A stretch of DNA of 48,188 nucleotides from Paenibacillus sp. Soil787 (lineage in GTDB: Bacteria > Bacillota > Bacilli > Paenibacillales > NBRC-103111): the NCBI RefSeq assembly GCF_001429545.1, contig NZ_LMSP01000007.1, positions 60,843-109,030 on the forward strand. Reading direction: 5' to 3'. Both the position numbers and the translations under genes were made by a program. Positions 16,856 through 26,069 of the stretch are shown piece after piece. The notes below the pieces were generated by a model. It had not been told where the DNA came from. It did no database searches and was given only the letters and a program-made list of their open reading frames with translations. The first letter of the stretch is position 1. Every line of letters starts with the position of its first letter.

Positions 16856-18436
16856 TTACTGCTGCGCAAAGCCCGCAGCCGCCAAAAACCGTCCAAAAGC
16901 CGCTTGCCCGGCTTCATCACGCTTGAACACGCCTGCGTCCAGCAGCACGTCCATGAACTTGCTGCCGACTTCGGCCTGCAGCACCGCACTCGCTGCGTCC
17001 TGCGGCAGCGCAGCGCCGTGCTTCGCGAGCAGCGCTTCGATCCATTCCGCATGCTTATGCAGCGGATGGCCGGCCTCTTCGCGGATCTCGCGGCCGAATG
17101 CGGCTTCGCCGGTGAGCAGCTTGGCGATATCCGCCAGCTCCTCTTGCAGGCGGCCTGGCAGCACCGCCAGCCCCATAACCTCAATCAAGCCGATGTTCTC
17201 CTTCTTGATGTGGTGCAAGTGCTGGTGCGGATGGAAAATCCCATCCGGATGCTCTTCACTGGTGCGGTTGTTGCGCAGCACCAGATCAAGCTCGTACTCG
17301 CCGCGTGCATTGTTGCGGGCGATCGGGGTGATCGTGTTATGCGGGACCCGCTGTCCGTCCTTCTCGCTGAAGGCGAGGACGTCTGCTTCCGCATCACTGT
17401 AGGCGCGCCAGTCTTCGAGCAGCTTGCTCGCCAGCTTATAAAGCTGCTGCTTGTTGTGCCCGCTCAGGCGAAGCACCGACATCGGCCACTTGACGATGGC
17501 GGCCTTCACGCCGGCAAACTCAGCATGTGAGAATGCTTTCTCACTTGGCGCTTTTTCCATCGGGAATTTATGGCGTCCGCCTTGGAAATGGTCGTGGTTC
17601 AGAATAGAACCACCGACGATCGGCAGATCCGCGTTCGATCCGATGAAATAATGAGGAAACTGATCAATGAAGTCCAGTAAGCGGTAGAACGTACTCGCTG
17701 TCGTTTTCATCGGGATATGTTTCTCGTGGAAAATGATACTGTGCTCGTTGTAATACACATACGGCGAATACTGGAAGTACCACTTCTCGCCATCTAATTC
17801 CAACGGAATGACACGCAGATTTTGCCTCGCCGGGTGATTCACTCGGCCTGCGTATCCTAAGTTGTCTACGCACAGTAAGCATAAGGGATAGCTGCTTTGC
17901 GGCAGTGTTTTGAGCAGGGCAATTTCCTTCGGATCTTTCTCCGGTTTAGAAAGGTTGATCGTGATTTCGAGATTGCCATACGTTGTTTCTGCTAACCAGT
18001 AGGCATTTTTCTGAATACGATCCATTCGAATATAATTGGAATCTATGGATTGCTTGTAGAAGTAATCCGTCGCCGCCTCAACACTCGTTGTTTTGGCTGT
18101 GTTCCAGAATTGATGTACAACCTCGGAAGGACGAGGCATCAAAAGCCCCATAATCCGCGCATCCAGCAAATCACGGTACGTTGTCGTATTCTCTTCCAAG
18201 ATACCCGCCTCAAAAGCCGCATCAAGCAGCTCTTCCAGCAGAGCAACTGGACTGTTTAATTTCTCTGTCGGCACTTCGCCTTGATAAGGTTCAGCAAGAC
18301 CGAATAAATCAAGTAAAGCATTTCGTGATGTATAGACATCAAGGTGTTCAATCAGCCCATTTTGCTTGGCGAACTGCAGGAGCCTTTCTATGGTTAACGC
18401 TGCATATTGCGGCGCCGCTTTAACTGTCCGTTCCAT
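16856..18436 (-). CDS. galT: UDP-glucose--hexose-1-phosphate uridylyltransferase (class II)
   Basis: This 526-residue protein is of the long Firmicutes GalT type, not the short E. coli type. Recognisable segments are GLLMPRPSEVVHQFW, YFIGSNADLPIVGGSILNHDHFQGG (with the nucleotide-binding His residues) and HPHQHLHHIKKENIGLIEVMGLAVLPGRL. It exchanges UMP between UDP-glucose and galactose-1-phosphate in the Leloir pathway. It is the last gene of galK-galE-galT; the spacer from galE holds a decamer repeat. The 3' third is more GC-rich than the rest, which produces long antisense open frames that are not genes. Confidence 0.95.
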   Translation of the reverse strand: MERTVKAAPQYAALTIERLLQFAKQNGLIEHLDVYTSRNALLDLFGLAEPYQGEVPTEKLNSPVALLEELLDAAFEAGILEENTTTYRDLLDARIMGLLMPRPSEVVHQFWNTAKTTSVEAATDYFYKQSIDSNYIRMDRIQKNAYWLAETTYGNLEITINLSKPEKDPKEIALLKTLPQSSYPLCLLCVDNLGYAGRVNHPARQNLRVIPLELDGEKWYFQYSPYVYYNEHSIIFHEKHIPMKTTASTFYRLLDFIDQFPHYFIGSNADLPIVGGSILNHDHFQGGRHKFPMEKAPSEKAFSHAEFAGVKAAIVKWPMSVLRLSGHNKQQLYKLASKLLEDWRAYSDAEADVLAFSEKDGQRVPHNTITPIARNNARGEYELDLVLRNNRTSEEHPDGIFHPHQHLHHIKKENIGLIEVMGLAVLPGRLQEELADIAKLLTGEAAFGREIREEAGHPLHKHAEWIEALLAKHGAALPQDAASAVLQAEVGSKFMDVLLDAGVFKRDEAGQAAFGRFLAAAGFAQQ

Positions 18437-18495
18437 GTGCCACGTTCCTTTCTACAAAACAAGCCTCTTTTCAGATCCGTTCTGCACTGTTGTAC

Positions 18496-18548
18496 CCTGT
18501 TTTTACGCTGTTCTGCACTGTTCTGCACTGTTCTACACTGTTCTGCCT
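18496..18548. repeat. Decamer tandem repeat in the galE-galT spacer
   Basis: The unit GTTCTGCACT is repeated three to four times (one copy with TTCTACACTG, flanked by looser copies from about 18472). It continues into CTACTCTACTC just before the galE stop. The word set (AGAAC/AGAGT on the opposite strand) recurs as a pentamer tract at 41864-41911. Confidence 0.8.
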
Positions 18549-18551
18549 ACT

Positions 18552-19538
18552 CTACTCTTCGTACCCGTTCGGATGATTTTGGTGCCAGTTCCACGCGCTC
18601 TCGATGATGGATTCCAAGGAATCACGTGTCGGTTTCCAACCAAGCTCAGCTCTTGCACGCTCAGAGGAGGCAATTAACGTTGCTGGATCGCCAGCTCTAC
18701 GCGGTTCGATGACGGCAGGTATCGCATGACCGGTTACTTTACGGGCAATTTCGATGACTTCTTTGACCGAGAACCCTGTGCCATTGCCTAGGTTGTAAAT
18801 ATTGCTTTCTGCTCCGCCACGCAGCTTCTCAACCGCAAGAACATGGGCGCTTGCCAAATCGCTAACATGAATATAGTCGCGTACACATGAACCATCTTCT
18901 GTTGCATAGTCTTCTCCGAAGATGGAAATATGCGGCCTTTGACCAAGAGCCACCCCCAGAATGATAGGAATCAGATGCGTCTCTGGGCTATGATCCTCCC
19001 CGATTTTGCCACCGGCATGAGCCCCAGCTGCATTAAAATAGCGAAGGGACACATATTTGATGCCATGCGCAATGTCGAACCATTTCATCATTTTTTCCAT
19101 AGCCAGCTTCGTCTCGCCATACGTATTGGTCGGCAAGGTACGGTCGCTTTCTAGGATTGGAATATTTTCAGGCTCACCATACGTGGCAGCCGTTGAGGAG
19201 AAGACGATTTTCTTTACGCCGTATTGCGTCATTTTCTCAAGCAAGCAAAGCGTTCCGTACACGTTATTGTGATAGTATTTCGCAGGATTGGTCATGCTCT
19301 CGCCAACTAACGAATTCGCTGCAAAATGGATAATAGCATCTATACTGTTCTCTGTGAAAACCGTATCCAGAAACTCGCCGTCGCGCAAATCCCCTACGTA
19401 CAGTTTGCCCCCAAGCACTGCGTTTCTGTGCCCTTGCTGCAAATTATCAACGATAACGACTTCTTCACCTTTGGCAACCAGCTCCGCTACCGCATGAGAT
19501 CCGATATAGCCTGCTCCGCCTGTTACTAGAATGGCCAT
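18552..19538 (-). CDS. galE: UDP-glucose 4-epimerase
   Basis: This 328-residue extended short-chain dehydrogenase/reductase has the NAD-binding GGAGYIGSH at its start and the catalytic YGETK (Tyr-x3-Lys), followed by [15 protein letters not shown] sequence. It interconverts UDP-galactose and UDP-glucose. The start at 19538 lies directly after the galK stop, with GGGGAGG inside the galK end; a longer frame to 19589 inside galK is rejected. Confidence 0.96.
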   Translation of the reverse strand: MAILVTGGAGYIGSHAVAELVAKGEEVVIVDNLQQGHRNAVLGGKLYVGDLRDGEFLDTVFTENSIDAIIHFAANSLVGESMTNPAKYYHNNVYGTLCLLEKMTQYGVKKIVFSSTAATYGEPENIPILESDRTLPTNTYGETKLAMEKMMKWFDIAHGIKYVSLRYFNAAGAHAGGKIGEDHSPETHLIPIILGVALGQRPHISIFGEDYATEDGSCVRDYIHVSDLASAHVLAVEKLRGGAESNIYNLGNGTGFSVKEVIEIARKVTGHAIPAVIEPRRAGDPATLIASSERARAELGWKPTRDSLESIIESAWNWHQNHPNGYEE

Positions 19539-19539
19539 T

Positions 19540-20721
19540 TTATAATGCCTCCCCGACTTGCTCGACACCATTGCCGATATTACAAACATAGAAGCTTGGT
19601 GTCAGGCCTGTTTTTTCCGTATATTCCTTGCCCACTTGATCGATAAACGTCTGTACACTGTCCTCATGAACTAAGGAAACCGTGCATCCGCCGAAGCCTG
19701 CGCCTGTCATACGTGACCCAAGCACACCCGGAACCTTCAGTGCTGCCGCAACCATCGTATCCAACTCTACCCCTGTTACTTCATAAAGATCACGAAGCGA
19801 CTCATGCGACCCGATCATCAGCTTACCGAAAGATTCAAGATCGTTTGCTTCCAGCACCTCAATGGATTTCAGAACACGGTCAATTTCTTCAATAACATGC
19901 TGCGCTCGTTGGCGGATAGTTTCGTCTGGAATTAGATGTTTGAATTCATTAAATTGCGCAAGGTTCAGTTGACCGAGCAAAGTGATCGAAGGAAACTGCT
20001 TTTGCAAATAGGTCACAGCCTGCTCACATTGGCTTCTTCTCTCATTGTAGGCGGAGTCAATCAGACCTCTGCGTTTGTTCGTATTCCCAATAACCAGCTT
20101 ATAGCTGCCGCTTTGAAAAGGCACATGGCGATACTCAAGCGTGTCGCACATGAGCAGGATGGCGTGGTCTTTCTTGCCATTGGCTACCGCGAATTGATCC
20201 ATGATGCCAGAGTTAACACCAACGAATTGGTTTTCCGTTTTTTGTGCTAGCAGTGCGATTTTCACCTTATCGATCGGATATTTCTCAAGTGTTAATAAAC
20301 CGAAGGCTGTTACAACTTCGATGGAAGCCGATGACGAGAGGCCGGCACCATTCGGGATTTCACCGTGGAACAAAAGATCGTAGCCCCGCGTAACAGGAAA
20401 ACCTTCTTTCGCCAAGTGAACGAAGATCCCTTTCGGATAATTGATCCAGTCGTCCTCTTCTTGGTAGGACAAGTCATCTATGGAAATTTGTTTGCGAAGT
20501 GCCAGGTTTGTCGATGCAAATCCAATTACACGATCTTGTCTTGGACGAATGATCAAAGTTGTTCCGAACGTTAACGCTGCCGGGAAAACATAACCGCCAT
20601 TGTAATCCGTGTGCTCACCGATCAAATTAACACGACCTGGAGCATGAAAAGCTGAAATTGCCGTTGTAGAATTCCCGTAAATTTCAATAAACGTGTTTTT
20701 TAGAGCTTGCAAATCTGCCAT
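19540..20721 (-). CDS. galK: Galactokinase
   Basis: The 393-residue GHMP kinase has the galactokinase signature [20 protein letters not shown], the ATP loop [12 protein letters not shown] and the C-terminal [12 protein letters not shown]. It phosphorylates galactose at the start of the Leloir pathway. The start at 20721 is favoured by conservation ([15 protein letters not shown]) and AAAGGCGG upstream; the ATG at 20766 lacks a site. It is the first gene of the operon and is divergent from the AraC gene, with about 200 bp between them that includes an inverted repeat. Confidence 0.96.
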   Translation of the reverse strand: MADLQALKNTFIEIYGNSTTAISAFHAPGRVNLIGEHTDYNGGYVFPAALTFGTTLIIRPRQDRVIGFASTNLALRKQISIDDLSYQEEDDWINYPKGIFVHLAKEGFPVTRGYDLLFHGEIPNGAGLSSSASIEVVTAFGLLTLEKYPIDKVKIALLAQKTENQFVGVNSGIMDQFAVANGKKDHAILLMCDTLEYRHVPFQSGSYKLVIGNTNKRRGLIDSAYNERRSQCEQAVTYLQKQFPSITLLGQLNLAQFNEFKHLIPDETIRQRAQHVIEEIDRVLKSIEVLEANDLESFGKLMIGSHESLRDLYEVTGVELDTMVAAALKVPGVLGSRMTGAGFGGCTVSLVHEDSVQTFIDQVGKEYTEKTGLTPSFYVCNIGNGVEQVGEAL

Positions 20722-20852
20722 TCTGGCACCGCCTTTAGTGGTTTTTGAAGTGATTTCGCTCGTCATCTGAGGATGATGGAGTCGTTTATACTTGGTATCT
20801 TTGTAACTTCAGTATACGAGAAGAACGTGGGATTGGCTATGGAGGCATGTTA

Positions 20853-20866
20853 TTTCCACATGGAAA
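20853..20866. promoter_or_regulatory. Inverted repeat, possible operator of the gal operon or araC gene
   Basis: TTTCCA-CA-TGGAAA is a perfect 14-bp palindrome midway between galK and the divergent AraC-type gene. It is a candidate site for that regulator or another sugar regulator. No known consensus is claimed. Confidence 0.4.
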
Positions 20867-20919
20867 AATGTGATCCCGCATTCGCTTCTATTGTTAGATT
20901 TATGATAAAGTGAAGGTAC

Positions 20920-21810
20920 ATGATGATGCGTCGATCGGAGATGAAAGCAGGCATGACAAAGTCAGAGAGCTATTACGTTGTTTCGAATCCACTGCCTTCC
21001 CAGGAGAGTGAATTAACCGTGCTGTTTGCGGGTGAGAGCCAGACGAAGCCTGAGCATCGGTTAGGCCCCAAAGTATACGATTACTATCTGATCCACTATG
21101 TGATATCGGGGAAAGGGATATTCTCTTCACAAGGCGAAGAGCACGAGCTTGGTGCCGGAGACAGCTTCGTCATAGAGCCTGAACAGCTCATTAGCTACGT
21201 CTCCAACGAGATAGATCCGTGGCATTATTGCTGGATCGCTTTTACAGGTATGCAGGCCGCGGCGTTAGTCGCCTCAACAGGAGTTAATCCCCTGCAGCCC
21301 ATTATTCATACCAAGCGTAACCGCCACATCCCTGTCCTTTTTCGCCATATTCAGCAAGCTTTAAGATCCAAAAAGACGAACGCACAGCTGAAATCCATCG
21401 GATACCTGCATTTGTTACTCGGTGAATACTGTGAAACATTATCAGCTTCCACATTAGCCGGCGTGGTTACGGAAGCCGAGAGTGACCGCATCGTGCAGCA
21501 AGCGATTCACTACCTGTCCACCCAATACGCTGAGCCTATCACCATTGAGCTGATGGCCGAGAGTTTGGGCTATAACCGCGCGTATTTATCGCGTATGTTC
21601 AAGCGTCATACCAAAGTAACACCCGTCACGTTTCTTCTAAAACTGCGTGTGGATAAAGCTCGTCTGCTGCTTCGAGAACGGTTGGAGCTTACCATCGAAC
21701 AGATTGCATCATCCGTCGGGTTCTACGATCCGCTGTACTTCTCTAAGCAATTCCGACGTTGGTACGGCGTCTCGCCAAGCGAGTATCGCAATCAAATCAA
21801 ATCGCTTTGA
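20920..21810 (+). CDS. AraC-family regulator with cupin sensor, likely gal operon activator
   Basis: About 296 residues. The N-terminal cupin (about 40-105, DYYLIHYVISGKGIF and LGAGDSFVIEPEQLISY) is the sugar-binding AraC domain. The C-terminal 100 residues hold two helix-turn-helix motifs (IELMAESLGYNRAYLSRMFKRHT and IEQIASSVGFYDPLYFSKQFRRWYGVSPSEY). It is divergent from galK, so activation of galKET by galactose or a galactoside is inferred. Starts at 20920 (GAAGG 5 bp upstream) or 20953 (GGAG upstream) are both possible. Confidence 0.9.
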   Translation: MMMRRSEMKAGMTKSESYYVVSNPLPSQESELTVLFAGESQTKPEHRLGPKVYDYYLIHYVISGKGIFSSQGEEHELGAGDSFVIEPEQLISYVSNEIDPWHYCWIAFTGMQAAALVASTGVNPLQPIIHTKRNRHIPVLFRHIQQALRSKKTNAQLKSIGYLHLLLGEYCETLSASTLAGVVTEAESDRIVQQAIHYLSTQYAEPITIELMAESLGYNRAYLSRMFKRHTKVTPVTFLLKLRVDKARLLLRERLELTIEQIASSVGFYDPLYFSKQFRRWYGVSPSEYRNQIKSL

Positions 21811-22258
21811 TACTAATCTACCATAAGGTATCGCTGGATCAAAGTTAATTGGATTATCTCCAATAAAAATACGAATTCCAAGGTTTGAGAGTCGATTCCA
21901 TTGGAAAATTCCAATAGAATCATAATTTCTTGCTAAAAACCTCTTCTACCTGCTCAAGCCAACGTTTCGCCACTCTGTAAGCATTGGATAAAATCCTTCA
22001 AGCAATTCCTGCAGCATGTTCATAAGGGGGTACTGATATTATCTGTACTCCTCAACTCCAAACCTAAATCTCCCCATATCGCTCGTAAAAGTATACCTCG
22101 AATGGCGCCTTTTTATCGCATTTGCGAATGAGAAAGCAAGAAATCAAAAGGATGGTCGATCTCCTTCTCACAAGGCAGGAATTCGGAATGAGAAAGCAAC
22201 ATTTCGAATGTCACTCTGTGATAAAACTAAACATGAAAACATGGAAGGAGATGAGGAT
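21811..22258. other. Gene-free stretch with palindromes and a direct repeat
   Basis: No coding region is seen. A 28-bp interrupted palindrome lies at 21894-21921 (GATTC-C-ATTGGAA-AA-TTCCAAT-A-GAATC), preceded by TTGGA-TTATC-TCCAA near 21849-21863. The word GAATGAGAAAGCAA occurs twice (about 22125-22138 and 22186-22199), 61 bp apart, just before the SDR gene, and could be regulatory. No T run follows the palindrome, so it is not an obvious terminator. Confidence 0.6.
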
Positions 22259-23023
22259 ATGAGCAAGCTGAAAGGAAAAATCGCTTTAGTAACAGGTGCA
22301 AGTCGGGGAATTGGACGAGGGATTGCTCTGCGTCTAGCGCAGGATGGCGCCATTGTCGCCGTACATTACGGAAAGAATTATGATGCTGCAGAGGAAGTGG
22401 TTCGCGAGATTCAGCATAAAGGCGGATCCGCCTTTACACTCGGTGCGGACTTGAATGTCGTAAACGGCGTTCGTGATTTATATGTGGGCTTGGACGATGC
22501 TCTCGAGAAGCACACTGGCGGTAATCAGTTTGATATTCTTGTTAATAACGCTGGAATCGGGCAAAGCGGAACCATCGAGGAGACGACGGAACAATCTTTT
22601 GATGAAATCATGAGCCTCCATGTCAAAGCACCGCTGTTCCTTATCCAACAAGCATTGCCACGTCTGAGAGACGAGGGCCGCATCATCAATATCTCCTCGG
22701 CTGTTACCCGTTTAGCTTTCCCTAATCTTCTGGGCTACAGCATTTCGAAAGGTGCGCTCAACACACTCACCTTCGTCTTAGCTCAGCATCTTGGGAATCG
22801 CAGCGTTACGGTGAACGCCATCTTGCCGGGAATCATCGATACCGATATGAATGCCGGAACACTGCAGGATCCGGGTGGGCAGAAATTCGCCGCCGGCCTC
22901 TCCCCTTTTAACAGATGGGGGCAGCCTGAAGATGTGGCCGATATCGCAGCCTTTCTTGCCTCTTCGGACAGCCGCTGGATAACGGGGCAGTTGATAGATG
23001 CAAGCGGCGGATCCCATTTATAA
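22259..23023 (+). CDS. Short-chain dehydrogenase/reductase
   Basis: The 254-residue classical SDR has the cofactor motif TGASRGIGRG, the NNAG motif in LVNNAGIG, catalytic Ser in NISSAVTR and the YSISK (Tyr-x3-Lys) active site; it ends WITGQLIDASGG. It is an NAD(P)-dependent oxidoreductase of unknown substrate, similar in form to 3-oxoacyl reductases. The ATG at 22259 follows AAGGAG at about 9 bp; the longer frame from 22208 lacks a site. It is monocistronic with a terminator. Confidence 0.9.
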   Translation: MSKLKGKIALVTGASRGIGRGIALRLAQDGAIVAVHYGKNYDAAEEVVREIQHKGGSAFTLGADLNVVNGVRDLYVGLDDALEKHTGGNQFDILVNNAGIGQSGTIEETTEQSFDEIMSLHVKAPLFLIQQALPRLRDEGRIINISSAVTRLAFPNLLGYSISKGALNTLTFVLAQHLGNRSVTVNAILPGIIDTDMNAGTLQDPGGQKFAAGLSPFNRWGQPEDVADIAAFLASSDSRWITGQLIDASGGSHL

Positions 23024-23035
23024 AATGGAACGGCT

Positions 23036-23065
23036 AAAAAGCTTGACGGATGCGCCAAGCTTTTT
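23036..23065 (+). terminator. Terminator of the SDR gene
   Basis: AAAAAGCTTG (23036-23045) pairs with CAAGCTTTTT (23056-23065) just after the stop. Confidence 0.85.
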
Positions 23066-23079
23066 AAACCATATTGGTT

Positions 23080-23187
23080 TCATGCCATTACTTCGTATTC
23101 GGAATCCGCTTGTGAAACACCTACGATCATTCCACTAGGATCCGTAAATAGGCGAGATATCCCATTCCTGGCATACTCGTAGAAAAA
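23080..23187 (-). pseudogene. Remnant of a VOC/glyoxalase-family gene (C-terminal end)
   Basis: The minus frame ending in TGA at 23080-23082 reads YEYARNGISRLFTDPSG, then MIVGVSQADSEYEVMA. The pattern FTDPSGMIVGV matches the C-terminal strand (F-x-DP-x-G-N-x-x-x-x) of vicinal-oxygen-chelate proteins. Only about 35 codons remain. There is no start, and the speE terminator overlaps its upstream end, so it is a decayed fragment. Confidence 0.5.
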
Positions 23188-23218
23188 AACATGCTGCTCA
23201 CATGAGGAGCAGCATGTT
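23183..23218 (-). terminator. Terminator of the speE-ending operon
   Basis: AACATGCTGCTC (23188-23199) and GAGCAGCATGTT (23207-23218) form a perfect 12-bp stem, with a run of seven T on the minus strand. Confidence 0.88.
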
Positions 23219-23268
23219 CCTTATCCGCCGAGATCATCGAACTCAAGCGTTGATTCAGCATCACTCAT

Positions 23269-24108
23269 TTACTTAACTAACTCTTCCACAAACCTTGGCA
23301 ATACAAAGCAAGCCTTATGAATCGAAGCCGTGTAGTACTTTGTATCCATTTCATTGATAAATTCGGCATCTATCTCCACGGTAAGTGGGTCATACTTCTT
23401 AGATCCCATTTGGAATGTCCATAATCCGCTCGGATATGTCGGAACATTGGCAGTATACAGACGAGTAATCGGGAAAATTTGTTTGATGTCCTTGTTCACT
23501 TTTTGAATGAGTTCCGCTTTGAACCAAGGGTTATCTGTCTGCGCTACAAACATGCCATCTTCCTTTAACGCTTCATAAATCCCTTGAAAGAAACCTCGTT
23601 CAAATAGGGGAACAGCAGGACCGACAGGCTCCGTCGAATCTACCATGACGACATCGTATTGGTTTTTATTTTCATGGATGTGCATGAACCCGTCGCCTAC
23701 AATCACTTCTACCCGCGGATTACTGTAGCCGCATGAAATTTCAGGAAGGTACTTTTTGGAATACTCAATGACTTTCCCATCAATATCTACGAGTACAACC
23801 TTTTCCACCTTGGGATGCTTTAACGTTTCCCGAACAACTCCCCCGTCTCCGCCTCCGACGATAAGAACACGTTTAGGATTGGGATGTGTAGATAGTACAG
23901 GATGCGCCATCATCTCGTGGTAAGTAAATTCATCTTTAATCGTCGTCATGACCATGCCATCCAGCAGCAGCATCCGGCCGAATTCGAATGTGTCAACAAT
24001 CGCTAAGTCTTGAAATTCCGTTTTCTCAACAACCAGTGTCTCGCGAATACGTGCTGTAATTCCAAATGTCTCTGTTTGCTTTTCGTTAAACCATAATTCC
24101 ATGTTCAT
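23269..24108 (-). CDS. speE: Spermidine synthase (polyamine aminopropyltransferase)
   Basis: The 279-residue enzyme has the fold and motifs of spermidine synthase: [17 protein letters not shown], the nucleotide loop [33 protein letters not shown], and the catalytic region [11 protein letters not shown] and AQTDNPWF. It transfers aminopropyl from decarboxylated S-adenosylmethionine to putrescine. It is the last gene of a five-gene minus-strand operon, 24 bp after the ureohydrolase. GGAG precedes both the ATG at 24108 (4 bp) and that at 24102 (10 bp), so either may be used. Its pairing with a ureohydrolase recalls speE-speB of Bacillus, though the ureohydrolase here is unusual. Confidence 0.94.
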   Translation of the reverse strand: MNMELWFNEKQTETFGITARIRETLVVEKTEFQDLAIVDTFEFGRMLLLDGMVMTTIKDEFTYHEMMAHPVLSTHPNPKRVLIVGGGDGGVVRETLKHPKVEKVVLVDIDGKVIEYSKKYLPEISCGYSNPRVEVIVGDGFMHIHENKNQYDVVMVDSTEPVGPAVPLFERGFFQGIYEALKEDGMFVAQTDNPWFKAELIQKVNKDIKQIFPITRLYTANVPTYPSGLWTFQMGSKKYDPLTVEIDAEFINEMDTKYYTASIHKACFVLPRFVEELVK

Positions 24109-24131
24109 AATGCTCCATTCTTCTTATCTTA

Positions 24132-25283
24132 TTAAAACATTCTGCCGATCTTGCCATTGGCAACCATCGTACCCAGTACATCCAGAACAGCGCGGGCCGC
24201 TATCAAAGAGGTTTGATCGCTGACATCATAAGGCGGGGAGACTTCCACAACTTCCATGGCACAAACCCCTTCCTTCGCAATTAGCTGCAAGAACTTCAAC
24301 GCTTCACGAGGCAAAAACCCGCCTGGTTCCGGCGTTCCCGTACCTGGGGCAAAACCGGGATCGAGGCTGTCAATGTCAAAGCTTAAATAGACGGCTTTTG
24401 CCCCTTTCCATGCGGTTTCCAGAGCGATTTCCGCTGCTTTTTCAATTCCCATTTTTTCAACATCAGCCATTGTTAAAATGTTCGTTTTTCGCTCTCTAGC
24501 ATTGGCATATCCTTCGCGAGGACTAATCCAGCCTCCTTGGCCAACTTGAACCAAGTTCGACGCAGGCGCATTCGGGATATTAGTTGCATGGAACCATGGT
24601 GTGCCGTGCATCCGTTCGTCCATATCTTTTTCACCCATGTCGATATGACGGTCCATATGGATAATGCCAACCTTGCCTTCCACATTTTCGGCCACGGCCC
24701 GCAAGCAAGGATAACCAATCGCATGGTCCCCGCCGAAGATAATTGGCATCGTTCCCGAACTAATGACATGAGAAACCGCTTTAGTGATTTGGTCGAAGCT
24801 TTTTTCGATATTGGCAATAGTGAAAACATCGCCGATGTCCACCATGTTTAAGGATTCTTTGAGATCAACACCAAGTTCGAAAGAAAATGAAGTGAAAAGA
24901 CTTGAAATGCGGCGAATCGCTTGCGGACCGAACCGCGTTCCTGAGCGGTAAGTGGTCCCGATATCAAAAGGCACGCCCATAAACGCAACATCGTATTTGC
25001 CAACATCGCGAACATCTTCTAAATAAGGAACTTTCAGAAATGTATTGATGCCTGCATACGGCGGCAGCGAACCTCTGGAGAAGCAAGAGATGGTCCGATC
25101 CCCAATGGATTCGGCAGCTTCTAGTCCAAACTCCAATCCGCGCTTAATTTCTTCTTCCGCCTTAACTTTAGGCACGTCTTTTTCTTTTTCCGCAGCTATA
25201 ACACCCAATAAATCCTCATCTCTTGCACTATCATTGCCCTTATTTGGTCGGTAATTCAATCCATGATTATCAAAGAAACCCAT
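24132..25283 (-). CDS. Arginase/agmatinase-family ureohydrolase, guanidine-hydrolase-like
   Basis: 383 residues, against about 290-305 for usual SpeB agmatinase; the extra length is an N-terminal extension of about 75 residues. The binuclear metal motifs are GGDH (184-187), DRHID (211-215) and SFDIDSLD (D303, D305, D308), so metal ligands are complete. The second motif has Arg where agmatinases usually have Ala (DAHxD). Length, extension and an adjacent nickel transporter gene recall the nickel-dependent guanidine hydrolase (GdmH, Synechocystis Sll1077). Agmatinase remains possible because speE follows at 24 bp. Urea plus ammonia (or putrescine) would be the products. The binding site AGGAGG is strong. 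Cytosolic. Confidence 0.85.
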   Translation of the reverse strand: MGFFDNHGLNYRPNKGNDSARDEDLLGVIAAEKEKDVPKVKAEEEIKRGLEFGLEAAESIGDRTISCFSRGSLPPYAGINTFLKVPYLEDVRDVGKYDVAFMGVPFDIGTTYRSGTRFGPQAIRRISSLFTSFSFELGVDLKESLNMVDIGDVFTIANIEKSFDQITKAVSHVISSGTMPIIFGGDHAIGYPCLRAVAENVEGKVGIIHMDRHIDMGEKDMDERMHGTPWFHATNIPNAPASNLVQVGQGGWISPREGYANARERKTNILTMADVEKMGIEKAAEIALETAWKGAKAVYLSFDIDSLDPGFAPGTGTPEPGGFLPREALKFLQLIAKEGVCAMEVVEVSPPYDVSDQTSLIAARAVLDVLGTMVANGKIGRMF

Positions 25284-25319
25284 TCTTAATTCCTCCTGTT
25301 AGTTCAGATAAAATGCTTT

Positions 25320-26069
25320 TTATAAAATGGATGGGAGAATCGAAGATTTCCCAAGAATACAGAGACTTCCTATTCCTAAACTGTACACGGATGTCGCAAT
25401 CGCAACGCCTTGAAAAACCCATTTGTTTTTCAAACTCCGTTTGAATCCCATAAGACTTACAAGAGCTAGTAACGTATGCGAAACAAACAATCCGGTTGCG
25501 AATGCAAATACGGTTAAGAAACCATAATAAGGAGACCCGATGCCGGCAACTGTCGCAAACAGTAATAACTGTGTAGGGGTTTCCGCACCGATCCCATGGG
25601 CAATCCCTATCGCGAATGCGCCAGTACGAGAAACATCCAATCGGATCGTCGAATCGAACATGCGATGATTGCCAAGGAATCGGCCGGTTATTCTGGCGAA
25701 AACATTATAAAATCCGATAAACAGTATTCTCCATCTGCTGACCATGATGAATTCTTTTTGTTTTCTGTTGCGATATAGGAAACTAAGCATAAATATGGCC
25801 AATAGAATAAGCGTTAAACCGACAACTCGTTCCATCACGGCATCAACCCAATCTGGAATCGATAGACCTACTAAGACCGCCATACCGCCAAGGACCACGA
25901 TCACGACTTCGTGCCCAAATGCATACCAAAAGGATAGAATCAGCCCTTTTTTCTTATCCCTCTCTCCCCCGACCAGATCCGTAATAGCGGCTATATGATC
26001 CCAATCAATACCGTGTCGAAATCCGAATAACAAGGCCAGGAAGATCAGGCCAATTACCTCGTTGCTCAT
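25320..26069 (-). CDS. NiCoT-like nickel/cobalt transporter
   Basis: The 249-residue membrane protein has about six to seven hydrophobic segments. Its first helix ends in GFRHGIDWDHIAAITD, close to the RHA-x-DADHI signature of nickel-cobalt transporters, where the His and Asp residues bind the metal. HGIGAETPTQLLL in the middle resembles the second family motif. It starts inside the end of the ATPase gene (ATGA overlap), and the ureohydrolase follows after 36 bp. Nickel supply to the downstream ureohydrolase is inferred. It is shorter than typical NiCoT (about 330), so UreH/HupE-like relatives should be considered. Confidence 0.8.
   Translation of the reverse strand: MSNEVIGLIFLALLFGFRHGIDWDHIAAITDLVGGERDKKKGLILSFWYAFGHEVVIVVLGGMAVLVGLSIPDWVDAVMERVVGLTLILLAIFMLSFLYRNRKQKEFIMVSRWRILFIGFYNVFARITGRFLGNHRMFDSTIRLDVSRTGAFAIGIAHGIGAETPTQLLLFATVAGIGSPYYGFLTVFAFATGLFVSHTLLALVSLMGFKRSLKNKWVFQGVAIATSVYSLGIGSLCILGKSSILPSIL

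Noticed and set aside
16832..17530. Long plus-strand open frame inside galT
   Set aside because: It is an antisense shadow caused by GC-rich codons; galT is fully supported on the other strand.
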